From: Segatella hominis
GTDB lineage: Bacteria; Bacteroidota; Bacteroidia; Bacteroidales; Bacteroidaceae
Assembly (NCBI RefSeq): GCF_019249725.2
Contig: NZ_CP137559.1
Span: 3,426,001-3,490,000 of the forward strand
Length of the DNA: 64,000 nt
Direction: 5' to 3'
A program made the position numbers and the translations under genes. The notes under the pieces are model-generated. The model made no database searches and was not told where the DNA came from. It saw only the letters and a program-made list of their open reading frames with translations. Positions 41,165 to 50,119 of the stretch are shown one piece after another. Every line of letters begins with the position of its first letter. Within the stretch, counting starts at the first letter, position 1.

Positions 41165-41641
41165 TTACTTCAGTTCTGGAATGGCATTTGCGAGTGATTT
41201 CAGGAGTGCTTCCTCAGAAGCATCTTCTTTCTTTACCAGGAAAATCGTGTCATCTCCAGCAATTGTACCCAAGATTTCAGGAATGTCATGATTGTCAATG
41301 TTATATGCAATACTGCTGGCATAACCCGGACGAGTCTTGATGACAATCATGTTTCCAGAAAAGTTGATGGATAGAAATCCAGGGGTCATCATCATTTCTT
41401 TGAGCGAACGAGGATTGGAAACTCGCTTGTACATGGTTTCATTAGGGAGTACATATACATATTTACCATTCATAGAGGCGGCTTTGGCAACTTTCAGTTG
41501 TTTCAAGTCGCGGCTTAAAGTGGCTTGCGTAAGCTTATAACCTTCTTTTGACAAGGCCTTCAAAACTTCTTCCTGTGAACTTAACTCTTGACTTGAGATA
41601 AGCATCTTCAGGGTTTCCATTCTACTATTCTTTACCTTCAT
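41165..41641 (-). CDS. argR: Arginine repressor
   Basis: 158 residues. The N-terminal winged helix (about 8-75) includes ELSSQEEVLKALSKEGYKLTQATLSRDLKQLKVAK, with the SRDL recognition helix. The C-terminal hexamer/arginine-binding domain (about 95-158) includes RPGYASSIAYNIDNHDIPEILGTIAGDDTIFLV, where GTIAGDDTI is the effector signature. An alternative start lies seven codons in (METLKML). It heads the arg genes on the same strand. The -7 element TATTTTTG is at 41671-41678, and several palindromes lie upstream, consistent with autocontrol. Confidence 0.94.
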   Translation of the reverse strand: MKVKNSRMETLKMLISSQELSSQEEVLKALSKEGYKLTQATLSRDLKQLKVAKAASMNGKYVYVLPNETMYKRVSNPRSLKEMMMTPGFLSINFSGNMIVIKTRPGYASSIAYNIDNHDIPEILGTIAGDDTIFLVKKEDASEEALLKSLANAIPELK

Positions 41642-41670
41642 ATGATGTATTATTATTCGGATTTCGCTTG

Positions 41671-41775
41671 CAAAAATACAATAATATCACTAAACTACCA
41701 AATAAATTGCAATAAAATTGCACTAATATGTGATAAAATATCATATTACTGTTTTAAAAGCGCATAAATATGCGC
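41671..41775 (-). promoter_or_regulatory. argR promoter with a row of palindromes
   Basis: The -7 element TATTTTTG (41671-41678) is followed upstream by TGCAAT-AAA-ATTGCA (41708-41722), TGATA-AAA-TATCA (41731-41743) and GCGCATA-AA-TATGCGC (41760-41775). The last shares GCATA/TATGC half-sites with 41122-41139. Confidence 0.6.
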
Positions 41776-41947
41776 ATAATCGTATTCTTTCTTGCAAAAT
41801 GAAATAATATGCAGTAAATCTTGTAAGTATGCATCCGTTTATTCACTTCTGTATTCTTTTAGTAGTAATTTTCTGCTTTATAAGCTAATATTTCTAAATT
41901 TTAGGAGAATTGAATGCGAAAACCCGCTATTTATTGAAAGTTTTTGG

Positions 41948-41955
41948 TATCTTTG
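41948..41955 (+). promoter_or_regulatory. -7 element TATCTTTG for the inositol-phosphate synthase
   Basis: This TAnnTTTG match lies 41 bp before ATG 41997. Confidence 0.7.
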
Positions 41956-41996
41956 CCAAACATTAATTCTAATAATCAAATTTTTAACAAAAGGTG

Positions 41997-43325
41997 ATGA
42001 AACAAAACAATGTAAAGCCAGCAGATGGCAAACTTGGTATTATGGTTGTAGGTTGTGGTGCTGTTGCCACTACTTTTATGACTGGTGTGTTGATGACTCG
42101 CAAAGGCTTGACAAAGCCTGTTGGTTCTATGACTCAGTATGATAAGATTCGTGTGGGGCGTGGTGCAGACAAGCAGTATTTGCATTATCAGGACATCGTG
42201 CCTCTCGCAAAATTGGATGATATCGTGTTTGGTACTTGGGATGTTTATCCACAGAATGCCTACCAAGCAGCGATGTATGCTGAGGTGTTGAAGGAAAAGG
42301 ATATTAATCCGGTAAAAGATGAACTGGAGAAAATCGTTCCGATGAAGGCTGCGTTCGACAAGAATTATGCGAAGCGTCTGACTGGTGACAATGTGAAGGA
42401 TTGCAAGACCCGTTGGGAGATGGTAGAAGCTCTCCGTCAAGATATCCGTGACTTCAAGGAGAAGAACGGTTGTGCCCGTATCGTTGTAATCTGGGCTGCT
42501 TCTACAGAAATCTATGTACCAGTAGATGAGAAGATTCATGGCACATTGGCTGCTTTGGAAGAGGCGATGAAGGCTGACGACCGTGAGCATGTTGCTCCAT
42601 CTATGTGCTATGCTTATGCTGCCTTGACAGAGGGTGCTCCTTTTATCATGGGTGCTCCTAATACAACTGTGGATATTCCTGCTATGTGGGAATTGGCAGA
42701 GAAGACCAAGATGCCTATTGCCGGTAAGGATTTCAAAACTGGTCAGACTTTGGTAAAGAGTGGATTTGCTCCTATGATCGGTGCTCGTTGCCTTGGTTTG
42801 AGCGGATGGTTCTCAACTAATATTCTTGGCAACCGTGATGGACTTGTACTGGATGAGCCTGCAAACTTCCACACCAAGGAGGTAAGTAAACTTTCTACTC
42901 TCGAAACCATCTTGAAGCCAGACGTACAGCCAGATCTCTATGGTCATGGTAACGATGAAGATACTCAGTATTATCACAAAGTACGTATCAATTATTATCC
43001 ACCACGCAATGACAACAAGGAAGGCTGGGATAATATCGATATCTTCGGTTGGATGGGCTATCCTATGCAGATCAAGATCAACTTCCTTTGCCGTGACTCA
43101 ATTCTTGCAGCACCATTGTTGCTCGACCTTACCCTGTTGAGTGACCTTGCTGCCCGTGCTGGCCGTTATGGTATCCAGCGTTTCTTGAGCTTCTTCCTCA
43201 AGGCTCCTATGCATGATTATACACAAGGTGAGGAGGCAGTCAACAATCTGTATCAGCAATATACCATGCTCAAGAATGCTATCCGCGAGATGGGCGGCTA
43301 TGAAGCAGACGAAGAGATTGATTAA
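41997..43325 (+). CDS. myo-inositol-1-phosphate synthase
   Basis: 442 residues from ATG 41997 (a GTG directly before it is also in frame, with AAAAGG upstream). It converts glucose-6-phosphate to inositol-3-phosphate with NAD. Marks: the Rossmann site LGIMVVGCGAVATTFMTG, VIWAASTEIYVPV, PFIMGAPNTTVDIPAM, the catalytic block AGKDFKTGQTLVKSGFAPMIGARCLGLSGWFSTNILGNRDG, and RINYYPPRNDNKEGWDNIDIFGWMG. It is the form found in gut Bacteroidetes that make inositol lipids. No inositol phosphatase or phosphatidylinositol synthase gene lies beside it. It is divergent from argR and monocistronic, with a terminator after it. Confidence 0.92.
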   Translation: MKQNNVKPADGKLGIMVVGCGAVATTFMTGVLMTRKGLTKPVGSMTQYDKIRVGRGADKQYLHYQDIVPLAKLDDIVFGTWDVYPQNAYQAAMYAEVLKEKDINPVKDELEKIVPMKAAFDKNYAKRLTGDNVKDCKTRWEMVEALRQDIRDFKEKNGCARIVVIWAASTEIYVPVDEKIHGTLAALEEAMKADDREHVAPSMCYAYAALTEGAPFIMGAPNTTVDIPAMWELAEKTKMPIAGKDFKTGQTLVKSGFAPMIGARCLGLSGWFSTNILGNRDGLVLDEPANFHTKEVSKLSTLETILKPDVQPDLYGHGNDEDTQYYHKVRINYYPPRNDNKEGWDNIDIFGWMGYPMQIKINFLCRDSILAAPLLLDLTLLSDLAARAGRYGIQRFLSFFLKAPMHDYTQGEEAVNNLYQQYTMLKNAIREMGGYEADEEID

Positions 43326-43349
43326 ATTTTCTCTCTTATATATAATAAG

Positions 43350-43389
43350 GTGTACCAGGTGCTCAACGCTTAAAGAGTGTCTGGTACAC
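43350..43389 (+). terminator. Terminator after the inositol-phosphate synthase
   Basis: GTGTACCAG / CTGGTACAC arms span a 22-nt loop, followed by a T-rich run. Confidence 0.75.
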
Positions 43390-43459
43390 TTTTTCTTATG
43401 CTCTATACTTGCTAAAGTGTTAAATTTTGAGGTCTTTTGATAAAATAATGTGCGAAAAA

Positions 43460-43491
43460 TTTGCAACTTATTATTATTTTGTTTACATTTG
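43460..43491 (+). promoter_or_regulatory. Full Bacteroidetes promoter for GH28
   Basis: TTTG (43460-43463), a 20-bp gap, then TACATTTG (43484-43491) matches TTTG-N19-21-TAnnTTTG exactly, 46 bp before the GH28 start. Confidence 0.8.
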
Positions 43492-43537
43492 CAACATAAA
43501 TGAACCTAAATACAACATTCAACAAGACTAAACTTTC

Positions 43538-44905
43538 ATGATAAAACGAATTACTTTATTTTGGATATTGCTGTTGGCAATGCCGTTTGTTGCTTTGGCC
43601 AAAGATTTTCTCGTAGTGGATTTTGGAGCTAAAGGCAATGGGGTGACAGATGATGCTTCTGCCATTCAGAAAACCATCGACGCTTGTTCGCAAGCAGGAG
43701 GAGGCAATGTCGTTTTCTCTGCTAATCATACATTTCTTTCTGGACCAGTCGAATTGAAGTCTAATGTCAATATAGTCCTGGAAACCCATTCCGTCTGGAA
43801 AGCGAATCCTGATGAAAGCATCTATCGGAAAAGTGCCTTTGGTAAGAATGAAGGTGAAGGTATGATGTGGATTTGGGCTAAGGATATAGAAAATCTGTCT
43901 TTCTCTGGACATGGTACGATTCATGGCAATGGTATTCAGTTTATGGGAGCAGAGTTGTTTGATAGTTATGAGCTGAAACCTGTAACAACCTTCGATCCTC
44001 GTCCTCATGTCCTCACGCTGATAGGTGTGAAGAATCTGTCTATCCGTGATATTACGATTTGTGAAGGTGCCTATTGGACAGTTCATCTGATAGGCTGTGA
44101 TGGTGCTTTGATAGATGGAATTAATCTTCTGAATAATCTGAAAATACGCAATGGTGATGGTATTGATATTGATCATAGCAAGAATGTACGTATTGCCAAC
44201 TGTCATATTACGAGTGGTGATGATGCCATTTGTCTGAAAAACCGACGTGAGTTTGAGGAGTATGGTTCTTGTCATGACATCGTAGTGACCAATTGCGTGA
44301 TGGAAAGTCGCAGTTGTACAGTCAAGATAGGCAGCGAGAATATGGATTCCATCTATCATGTGGTGATAGACAATTGTGTGATCAAGGGCAGTAACCGTGG
44401 TTTGGGTATCCAGAATCGTGATGAAGGTACTGTGACGGATGTGGTCTTCTCTAATATTATTTTAGATTGTCATCTTTGGAGTGATGTCTGGTGGGGAAAG
44501 GCGGAACCTATCTATGTGACTTCTTATCCTCGTGCCAATGGTAATCATAAGGATGCCAACTGGCGTTTCACTAAAGGACAGACCGTAGGTAAGTGTGGAG
44601 AAGTGAGCCGCATTTACTTCAATAATATTTATGCAACTTCTGAAAACGGGTGCTTTATCGGAGGAGATACTAAGGATAAAGTTCGCGATATTTATCTCAA
44701 CAATGTTCATTTGAATCTGAAGAAAGTGACTTCTTACGATGGTGGCGTCTATGATAAGCGTCCATGTCGTGGTGAGGGCTTTATATATAATAAGGTATAT
44801 GGAGTCTATGTGGAACAAGCCACCAATGTGGAGGTAGATGACCTGAAAGTAATTGCAGATCCTAAGATCAACTATGGCGGAAAGACTTTCGGCATAGATG
44901 ATTAA
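43538..44905 (+). CDS. GH28 polygalacturonase-like glycoside hydrolase
   Basis: 455 residues with signal peptide MIKRITLFWILLLAMPFVALA. It is a right-handed beta-helix of the pectinase type. N-terminal block: VDFGAKGNGVTDDASAIQKTIDAC. Catalytic region: KIRNGDGIDIDHSKNVRIANCHITSGDDAICLKN, with the Asp residues of the N-x-D and DD motifs, then SRSCTVKIGSENMDSIYH in place of the usual GHG, then SNRGLGIQNRDEGTV in place of RIK. The altered GHG/RIK positions suggest a substrate other than plain polygalacturonate, such as a rhamnogalacturonan branch. It has its own promoter and stands before the SusC operon; whether it works with that operon is unclear. Confidence 0.8.
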   Translation: MIKRITLFWILLLAMPFVALAKDFLVVDFGAKGNGVTDDASAIQKTIDACSQAGGGNVVFSANHTFLSGPVELKSNVNIVLETHSVWKANPDESIYRKSAFGKNEGEGMMWIWAKDIENLSFSGHGTIHGNGIQFMGAELFDSYELKPVTTFDPRPHVLTLIGVKNLSIRDITICEGAYWTVHLIGCDGALIDGINLLNNLKIRNGDGIDIDHSKNVRIANCHITSGDDAICLKNRREFEEYGSCHDIVVTNCVMESRSCTVKIGSENMDSIYHVVIDNCVIKGSNRGLGIQNRDEGTVTDVVFSNIILDCHLWSDVWWGKAEPIYVTSYPRANGNHKDANWRFTKGQTVGKCGEVSRIYFNNIYATSENGCFIGGDTKDKVRDIYLNNVHLNLKKVTSYDGGVYDKRPCRGEGFIYNKVYGVYVEQATNVEVDDLKVIADPKINYGGKTFGIDD

Positions 44906-44986
44906 TATTTCTATATGCGAAATGGTTTCTGTAGTTCTTTCATTCTAATGAAATCAGAACTAAACTCCGGTGTAATAAGGTACCAT

Positions 44987-44994
44987 TACCTTTG
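44987..44994 (+). promoter_or_regulatory. -7 element TACCTTTG of the susC-susD unit
   Basis: This TAnnTTTG match lies 33 bp before the SusC start. An imperfect AGTTCTTTCATT / AATGAAATCAGAACT hairpin just upstream (44933-44961) may end GH28 transcription. Confidence 0.65.
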
Positions 44995-45027
44995 CGCCGT
45001 ATAATTATAACTAAAATCTAATAGGTT

Positions 45028-48000
45028 ATGCAAATAGTAAAAAAGACTATTGGAAGTAACATGAGACGTGTCTTGTTCTCTTCCGCCCTTTTATTGGTGA
45101 GTTCGCTCACGTTTGCACAGAGTAATGTCAGTGGTACCGTGAAGGATGCCAATGGCGAGCCTCTTATCGGCGTTTCCGTTTTGGAGGTGGGTACGCAGAA
45201 TGGTGCAGTTACTGACATGTATGGTAACTACAAACTGAATGTGAAGCCTGGTGCAAAGTTGAAAATTTCGTATATCGGTTTCACGCCACAGACCGTTAAG
45301 GCCGGTTCCAACAGTCAGATTGTTTTGCAAGAAGACAATACGGCCTTGAATGAGGTCGTAGTTGTAGGTTATGGTACGATGCGCCGTAAGGATGTTACCT
45401 CTTCAATTACTACCGTGAAGGCAGAAGATTTGAACCAAGGTGTGTTTACAGACCCAGGTCAGATGCTTCAGGGAAAGGTTCCGGGTTTGGTGGTTTCTTC
45501 TACTGCCGATCCTAACGGCTCTCCTACCATTACCCTTCGTGGTGCTTCTACTCTCCGTACGGGTGCCATGTCACCTTATTATGTTGTGGATGGAATCCCT
45601 GGAGTTGATATTTCTATTGTGTCTCCAGAAGATATCGAGTCTATTGACGTTCTTCGAGACGCTACAGCTACGGCCATCTATGGTTCCAAGGCTGCCAATG
45701 GTGTAATCATCATTACTACCAAGAAGGGTGCTGAGGAGAAAACCAATGTCTCTTACAATGGCTATGTGGCTTTTGATAATATTCTGAAGAAATATGATGT
45801 GTGTACAGCTGATGATTTGCGTCAGTATGCAAAGGACAACAATATAACTCTCAAGGATGGTGGCGCCAATACGGATTGGCAAGACGAGGTGCTTCGTACT
45901 GGTATAAGTCATAATCATAATGTAAACATTAGTGGTGGAAATGGTTCTACTAATTATATGATTAGTGCCGATCTCAGAAAGCGTGAGGGTGTCATCAAGA
46001 TGACAGGCTTTGACCGTTTCAATGTCCGTTCTCTTGTGTCAACCAAGACATTGAAAGACCACCTTACGGTTTCTATTGGTGCGAATATGATGTATGGCAA
46101 ACACTTTGGCGTACCATCTGGCAATGAGGGTGCATCTGTGCTTGATGCCATGAACTATTATTCTCCTACTAATGCTATCAAAAATGCGGATGGAACATGG
46201 ACCGTAGGCTCTGGCTCCAAGAACTATAACCCTCTTGCATTGATGGAGGAAAATAAGTCTGAGACAGTCTGGAAACGTAACCAGTTTGTTGGTAAGACCG
46301 CCCTCGAACTTTGGAAGGGATTCGTTTGGAGTGTCAACTATTCTTGGAGTAATTATCAAAGTACTTATAGTGCCTATAATACCCGTAACTCTCAGTTGGA
46401 GGGTATTGGCAACAAGAATGGTCAGGCTACCCGTAATACTTATTTTGGTCGTGAACAGACTTTTGAGACTTATCTCAACTACGATTTCAAGGTCGGAAAG
46501 AGCAAGTGGGGCTTGATGGGTGGTTATTCTTGGGAAGAAAAGAAGAATAACGATGGATTCGGTCTTAGTGTTGAAGGTTACTATAATGATGATCTTGGAT
46601 GGTATAATATGTCATACGCACAAACCATCTTGGGCGTTCAGAACTCCGTTCAGAGCGGCTATTTGGAGAAGGTACGTAATATCTCTTTCTACGGTCGTGT
46701 GAACTACTCTTTTGACAGTCGTTATATGCTTCAGGCAACCATTCGTCGTGACGGTTCTTCGGTATTCGGCAAGAACAATCGTTGGGGAACTTTCCCTTCT
46801 GTATCTGCTGCTTGGAATATCACTGAGGAGAAGTTTATGCAGAACCAGCATATCTTCGATAACTTGAAACTTCGTGCGGGATATGGTATTTCTGGTAATG
46901 CCATGGGCTTTGATGTGTATTCTTCTTATAATACGTATGGTGCTTCTGGTACATTCGTATATGATGGTAAGACTTATCGCTCATACGGTGCAACCAAGAA
47001 TGCAAACCCTGATTTGAAGTGGGAGTCAACAGGTATGTTGAACATTGGTCTCGACTTCGCATTCTTGAAGGGACGTCTGAATGGTACTGTGGAAGTTTAT
47101 CATAAGAAGACCAAGGACTTGATTTGGAGCTATCCTGTTTCTACAACTCAGTACATATATGGTTGGATGGATGCCAATGTGGGTGAGATGACCAATAAGG
47201 GTATTGAGTTCACATTGAATGCTGTGCCTGTTCGTACCAAGAATTTTATGTGGAGTACTACCCTCAACCTCTCTCATAACAAGAATACTGTCGATAAGAT
47301 GCAGAATGAGACATTCCATACTACTAATCTCACCCAAGGTGACCCAATGGTAGCTGGTGTTTCTGATGATGGTTGGACACAGAGAATTATGGAGGGCGAA
47401 CCTATTGGTACATTCTATACGTATCAGTATGCAGGAATTGTAAATGGACGCTCAGAGTACTACGTTCTTGATGAAAATGGTAATCGTACAGGCGAAACCA
47501 CCAATAATCCAAGTTTGAAAGACCGTTCTATAACAGGTTGTGCGCAACCTAAGCTCAATGCAGGTTGGAACAATACGCTTACTTATAAGAACTGGAGTTT
47601 GAACGCATTTATCACAGGTGTGTTCGGTAATGACGTTTATAATAGTCCTCGCGCTCACTATACGGCTGCTCAAATGTTCTCAGATGGTAAGAACGTATTG
47701 AAAGAATTCCTTTCTAATCCTGTTGGCGATGCTTCAAGCTCACTTCCTTCGGACCGTTATATAGAGAAAGGATCTTACGTTCGTCTTCAGACGCTCTCTT
47801 TGAGTTACACATTCCGTAATTGCTTTAATGACTGGATTCAGGACTTGACTCTTTATGGTACAGCCAATAACCTCTTTACTATCACTAACTATAAGGGACT
47901 TGATCCTGAGGTGAATATGGGTGGCATTGACCCGGGTATCGATTATCGTTGGAGCCGTTATCCACATACACGTACCTTCATGGTGGGTGTTAAGATTAAT

Positions 48001-48387
48001 TTCGGTGGAAGCAAGAAGAAAAAGGTTACGCCACAGTATATCGACCGAGAGGTAATCAAGGAAGTACCAGTCATCAAGGAAGTGGTTAAGGAGGTTCCTG
48101 GAAAGACAACTTTCGTACAGAGCACATACGTTGTGACATTCCCTGTAAATTCTGCAGAGATTGGCAATACTTCAGAACTTGATGGCATCAAGAGTGGCTC
48201 TAATGTCGAGATTGTAGCATACGCTTCTCCTGAAGGCAAGTCTTCTGTAAATCAGCAGTTGTCTCAGAAACGTGCAGATGCAGTAGCTAAGTATCTACAG
48301 AATAAGGGCGTGAATGTGACTCGTATTATCGCCAAGGGTGCGGATACCAATCATGCTAATCGTATTGCTATTGTGACTGTTAAGTAA
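45028..48387 (+). CDS. SusC-type TonB-dependent receptor with C-terminal OmpA-like domain
   Basis: 1119 residues in one uninterrupted frame. Signal peptide near MRRVLFSSALLLVSSLTFAQ; carboxypeptidase-like domain about 33-115 (VSGTVKDANGEPLIGVSVLEVGT); SusC signature ALNEVVVVGYGTMRRKDVT; plug about 130-240 (TLRGASTL, YVVDGIPG, IESIDVLRDATATAIYGSKAANGVIIITTKKG); barrel to about residue 992 (MVGVKINFGG). A normal SusC stops there. Here a Lys-rich turn and a Val/Lys/Glu/Pro linker (about 995-1027) lead to an OmpA-family peptidoglycan-binding domain (about 1028-1119): VVTFPVNSAEI, VEIVAYASPEGKSSVNQQLS, QKRADAVAKYLQNKGVN, ANRIAIVTVK. The Arg of the QKRADAV helix is kept, and SPEG replaces the classical TD of GHTDxxG. 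The receptor could thus be tied to the cell wall. susD follows at 24 bp. Confidence 0.93.
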   Translation: MQIVKKTIGSNMRRVLFSSALLLVSSLTFAQSNVSGTVKDANGEPLIGVSVLEVGTQNGAVTDMYGNYKLNVKPGAKLKISYIGFTPQTVKAGSNSQIVLQEDNTALNEVVVVGYGTMRRKDVTSSITTVKAEDLNQGVFTDPGQMLQGKVPGLVVSSTADPNGSPTITLRGASTLRTGAMSPYYVVDGIPGVDISIVSPEDIESIDVLRDATATAIYGSKAANGVIIITTKKGAEEKTNVSYNGYVAFDNILKKYDVCTADDLRQYAKDNNITLKDGGANTDWQDEVLRTGISHNHNVNISGGNGSTNYMISADLRKREGVIKMTGFDRFNVRSLVSTKTLKDHLTVSIGANMMYGKHFGVPSGNEGASVLDAMNYYSPTNAIKNADGTWTVGSGSKNYNPLALMEENKSETVWKRNQFVGKTALELWKGFVWSVNYSWSNYQSTYSAYNTRNSQLEGIGNKNGQATRNTYFGREQTFETYLNYDFKVGKSKWGLMGGYSWEEKKNNDGFGLSVEGYYNDDLGWYNMSYAQTILGVQNSVQSGYLEKVRNISFYGRVNYSFDSRYMLQATIRRDGSSVFGKNNRWGTFPSVSAAWNITEEKFMQNQHIFDNLKLRAGYGISGNAMGFDVYSSYNTYGASGTFVYDGKTYRSYGATKNANPDLKWESTGMLNIGLDFAFLKGRLNGTVEVYHKKTKDLIWSYPVSTTQYIYGWMDANVGEMTNKGIEFTLNAVPVRTKNFMWSTTLNLSHNKNTVDKMQNETFHTTNLTQGDPMVAGVSDDGWTQRIMEGEPIGTFYTYQYAGIVNGRSEYYVLDENGNRTGETTNNPSLKDRSITGCAQPKLNAGWNNTLTYKNWSLNAFITGVFGNDVYNSPRAHYTAAQMFSDGKNVLKEFLSNPVGDASSSLPSDRYIEKGSYVRLQTLSLSYTFRNCFNDWIQDLTLYGTANNLFTITNYKGLDPEVNMGGIDPGIDYRWSRYPHTRTFMVGVKINFGGSKKKKVTPQYIDREVIKEVPVIKEVVKEVPGKTTFVQSTYVVTFPVNSAEIGNTSELDGIKSGSNVEIVAYASPEGKSSVNQQLSQKRADAVAKYLQNKGVNVTRIIAKGADTNHANRIAIVTVK

Positions 48388-48411
48388 TAACTATTAATCA
48401 GATTACAGAAT

Positions 48412-50031
48412 ATGAAACTAAATAGATTGTTTATTTCAGCTGGATTGTTAGCCATGACACTTACCGGCTGTACGGACTTGGACATGAGTCCAAACTCGCA
48501 ATATACTGAGGATCCTAGTCAAAACTCAGGAGTTGATCCTATGATTGTTGTGGAGGCAAAGATGGCGGACGTATATTACCATCTTGCAGGAACATTGGGT
48601 CGCCGTTATATGGAGGCACAATGCTTGGCTTCCGATGAGTTTACTCCACTCGCTTTTGCTGGTGGTTATTATGACAGTGGTACCTATGCTCACCAAGCAC
48701 TTCATTGTAGTTCTCCTAATGATGCATCTATCGGTTGGTATGATGATGTGACGGCTGGTATTACAAAGGCGAATACCATCTTGGAGGACTTGGGTAGTGG
48801 AGCTTCTGCCCAGATGAAAGCGCCAGCTCGTGCCATACGTGCTTATTATACCTGGATTTTGATGGATAGTTATGGCGATACGCCTATTTTGGATAAAGTT
48901 CAGGCTGAAGGTTCTGTGGTACCTCGTTCTTCACGTAAGGAAGTTGCGGAGTGGATTGAGAGTGAACTTAATGACATTATCCCTGCATTGACGGATGATG
49001 TTACTGAAAATACATACGGCAAGCCTACTAAATGGATGGCTGAGGCTCTTCTCGCCAAGCTATATATCAACTGGCCTGTCTATACGGCTGAGTCGGTTGA
49101 CCAATATGATGCTGCAACTGCTGCAAATCCAAAGTTGGATGCTTGTATTGCTGCTTGCGATGAAATTATCAATAGTGGTAAGTTCAATTTGGGTTCTGTT
49201 GACTATCTTCATAAGTTCTCATACGACAATGGCTGGCAGGTGGAAGACTTCATATACGCAATACCATATGATGCCATCAATCGTCAGGGTATGCAGTATG
49301 CTCGTCCTCGTACATTCAAGGATATGAAAAATCTGTTGCCAAATGTCTATGGCTCAACAGATAAGTTTACTCAGTCGTTTGGTGGAAATATGGTGGTAAC
49401 TCCTGAGTTTGCCAAATTGTTCTCTCTGGATGGAGATATTCGTAATCTCAGTATTCTTCGTGGTGATGTGTATGTTCGTGACCCAAAGACTTTACGTCCT
49501 ACAACTGAACCTTTTATGTATAAAGGCAACCAGGTACATTTTACGGAAGACATCACTCTTGCTAAGAAAGATAATAACATCGATGTTGGCAATGACGCCA
49601 ATGCTTATCAGCAGGGTTGTCACTCCATCAAATGGTTTACTACTCCAGCCGACTATAATAATGGTCGTAACCAGTCTAATGACCTGCCAATCTTCCGTTT
49701 TGCCGACATACTTCTTATGAAGGCTGAGGCTCTTACTCGTCAGGGTAGTAGTGGTGCAAAAGCTCTCTTCAATCAGATTCGTACGTACGCAGGTGCTCCA
49801 ACGATAGCTAACGAACCTACCTTGCAGGAAATCTATGATGAGCGTGGTCGTGAATTCTTTGATGAGAACTGGCGTCGTAACGATATGATTCGTTTCGGCC
49901 ATTATGAGGATGAGTTCTTCCCTCATTACAAGGACTTCCCTGATGCAAGCTTTGACAAGCGTCATCGCATCTTCCCAGTGCCACAAAATACAATCAATTT
50001 GAATGGTTGGGAACAGAATCCTGGATATTAA
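48412..50031 (+). CDS. SusD/RagB-family glycan-binding lipoprotein
   Basis: 539 residues. Lipoprotein signal: MKLNRLFISAGLLAMTLTGC. It is the surface lid that binds glycan for the SusC receptor before it. Family marks: a TPR-like helical core with KAPARAIRAYYTWILMDSYGDTPI near residue 140, NTYGKPTKWMAEALLAKLYIN, LPIFRFADILLMKAEALTRQG near 430, and the C-terminal EIYDERGREFFDENWRRNDMIRFG and RIFPVPQNTINLNGWEQNPGY. A terminator follows at 50048-50077. Binding residues cannot be identified by eye. Confidence 0.94.
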   Translation: MKLNRLFISAGLLAMTLTGCTDLDMSPNSQYTEDPSQNSGVDPMIVVEAKMADVYYHLAGTLGRRYMEAQCLASDEFTPLAFAGGYYDSGTYAHQALHCSSPNDASIGWYDDVTAGITKANTILEDLGSGASAQMKAPARAIRAYYTWILMDSYGDTPILDKVQAEGSVVPRSSRKEVAEWIESELNDIIPALTDDVTENTYGKPTKWMAEALLAKLYINWPVYTAESVDQYDAATAANPKLDACIAACDEIINSGKFNLGSVDYLHKFSYDNGWQVEDFIYAIPYDAINRQGMQYARPRTFKDMKNLLPNVYGSTDKFTQSFGGNMVVTPEFAKLFSLDGDIRNLSILRGDVYVRDPKTLRPTTEPFMYKGNQVHFTEDITLAKKDNNIDVGNDANAYQQGCHSIKWFTTPADYNNGRNQSNDLPIFRFADILLMKAEALTRQGSSGAKALFNQIRTYAGAPTIANEPTLQEIYDERGREFFDENWRRNDMIRFGHYEDEFFPHYKDFPDASFDKRHRIFPVPQNTINLNGWEQNPGY

Positions 50032-50047
50032 TCGATTGTGATAAATG

Positions 50048-50077
50048 GGGAGTGGCGGGTTCTGCCACTCCCTTTTT
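50048..50077 (+). terminator. Terminator between susD and the first GH92 gene
   Basis: GGGAGTGGC-gggttct-GCCACTCCC is followed by TTTTT. A strong stem inside the locus would keep SusCD levels above those of the enzymes. Confidence 0.88.
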
Positions 50078-50119
50078 CCTAATTGTTAGGCGAAGTTTGT
50101 TTCATTTTGATAGAACTGT

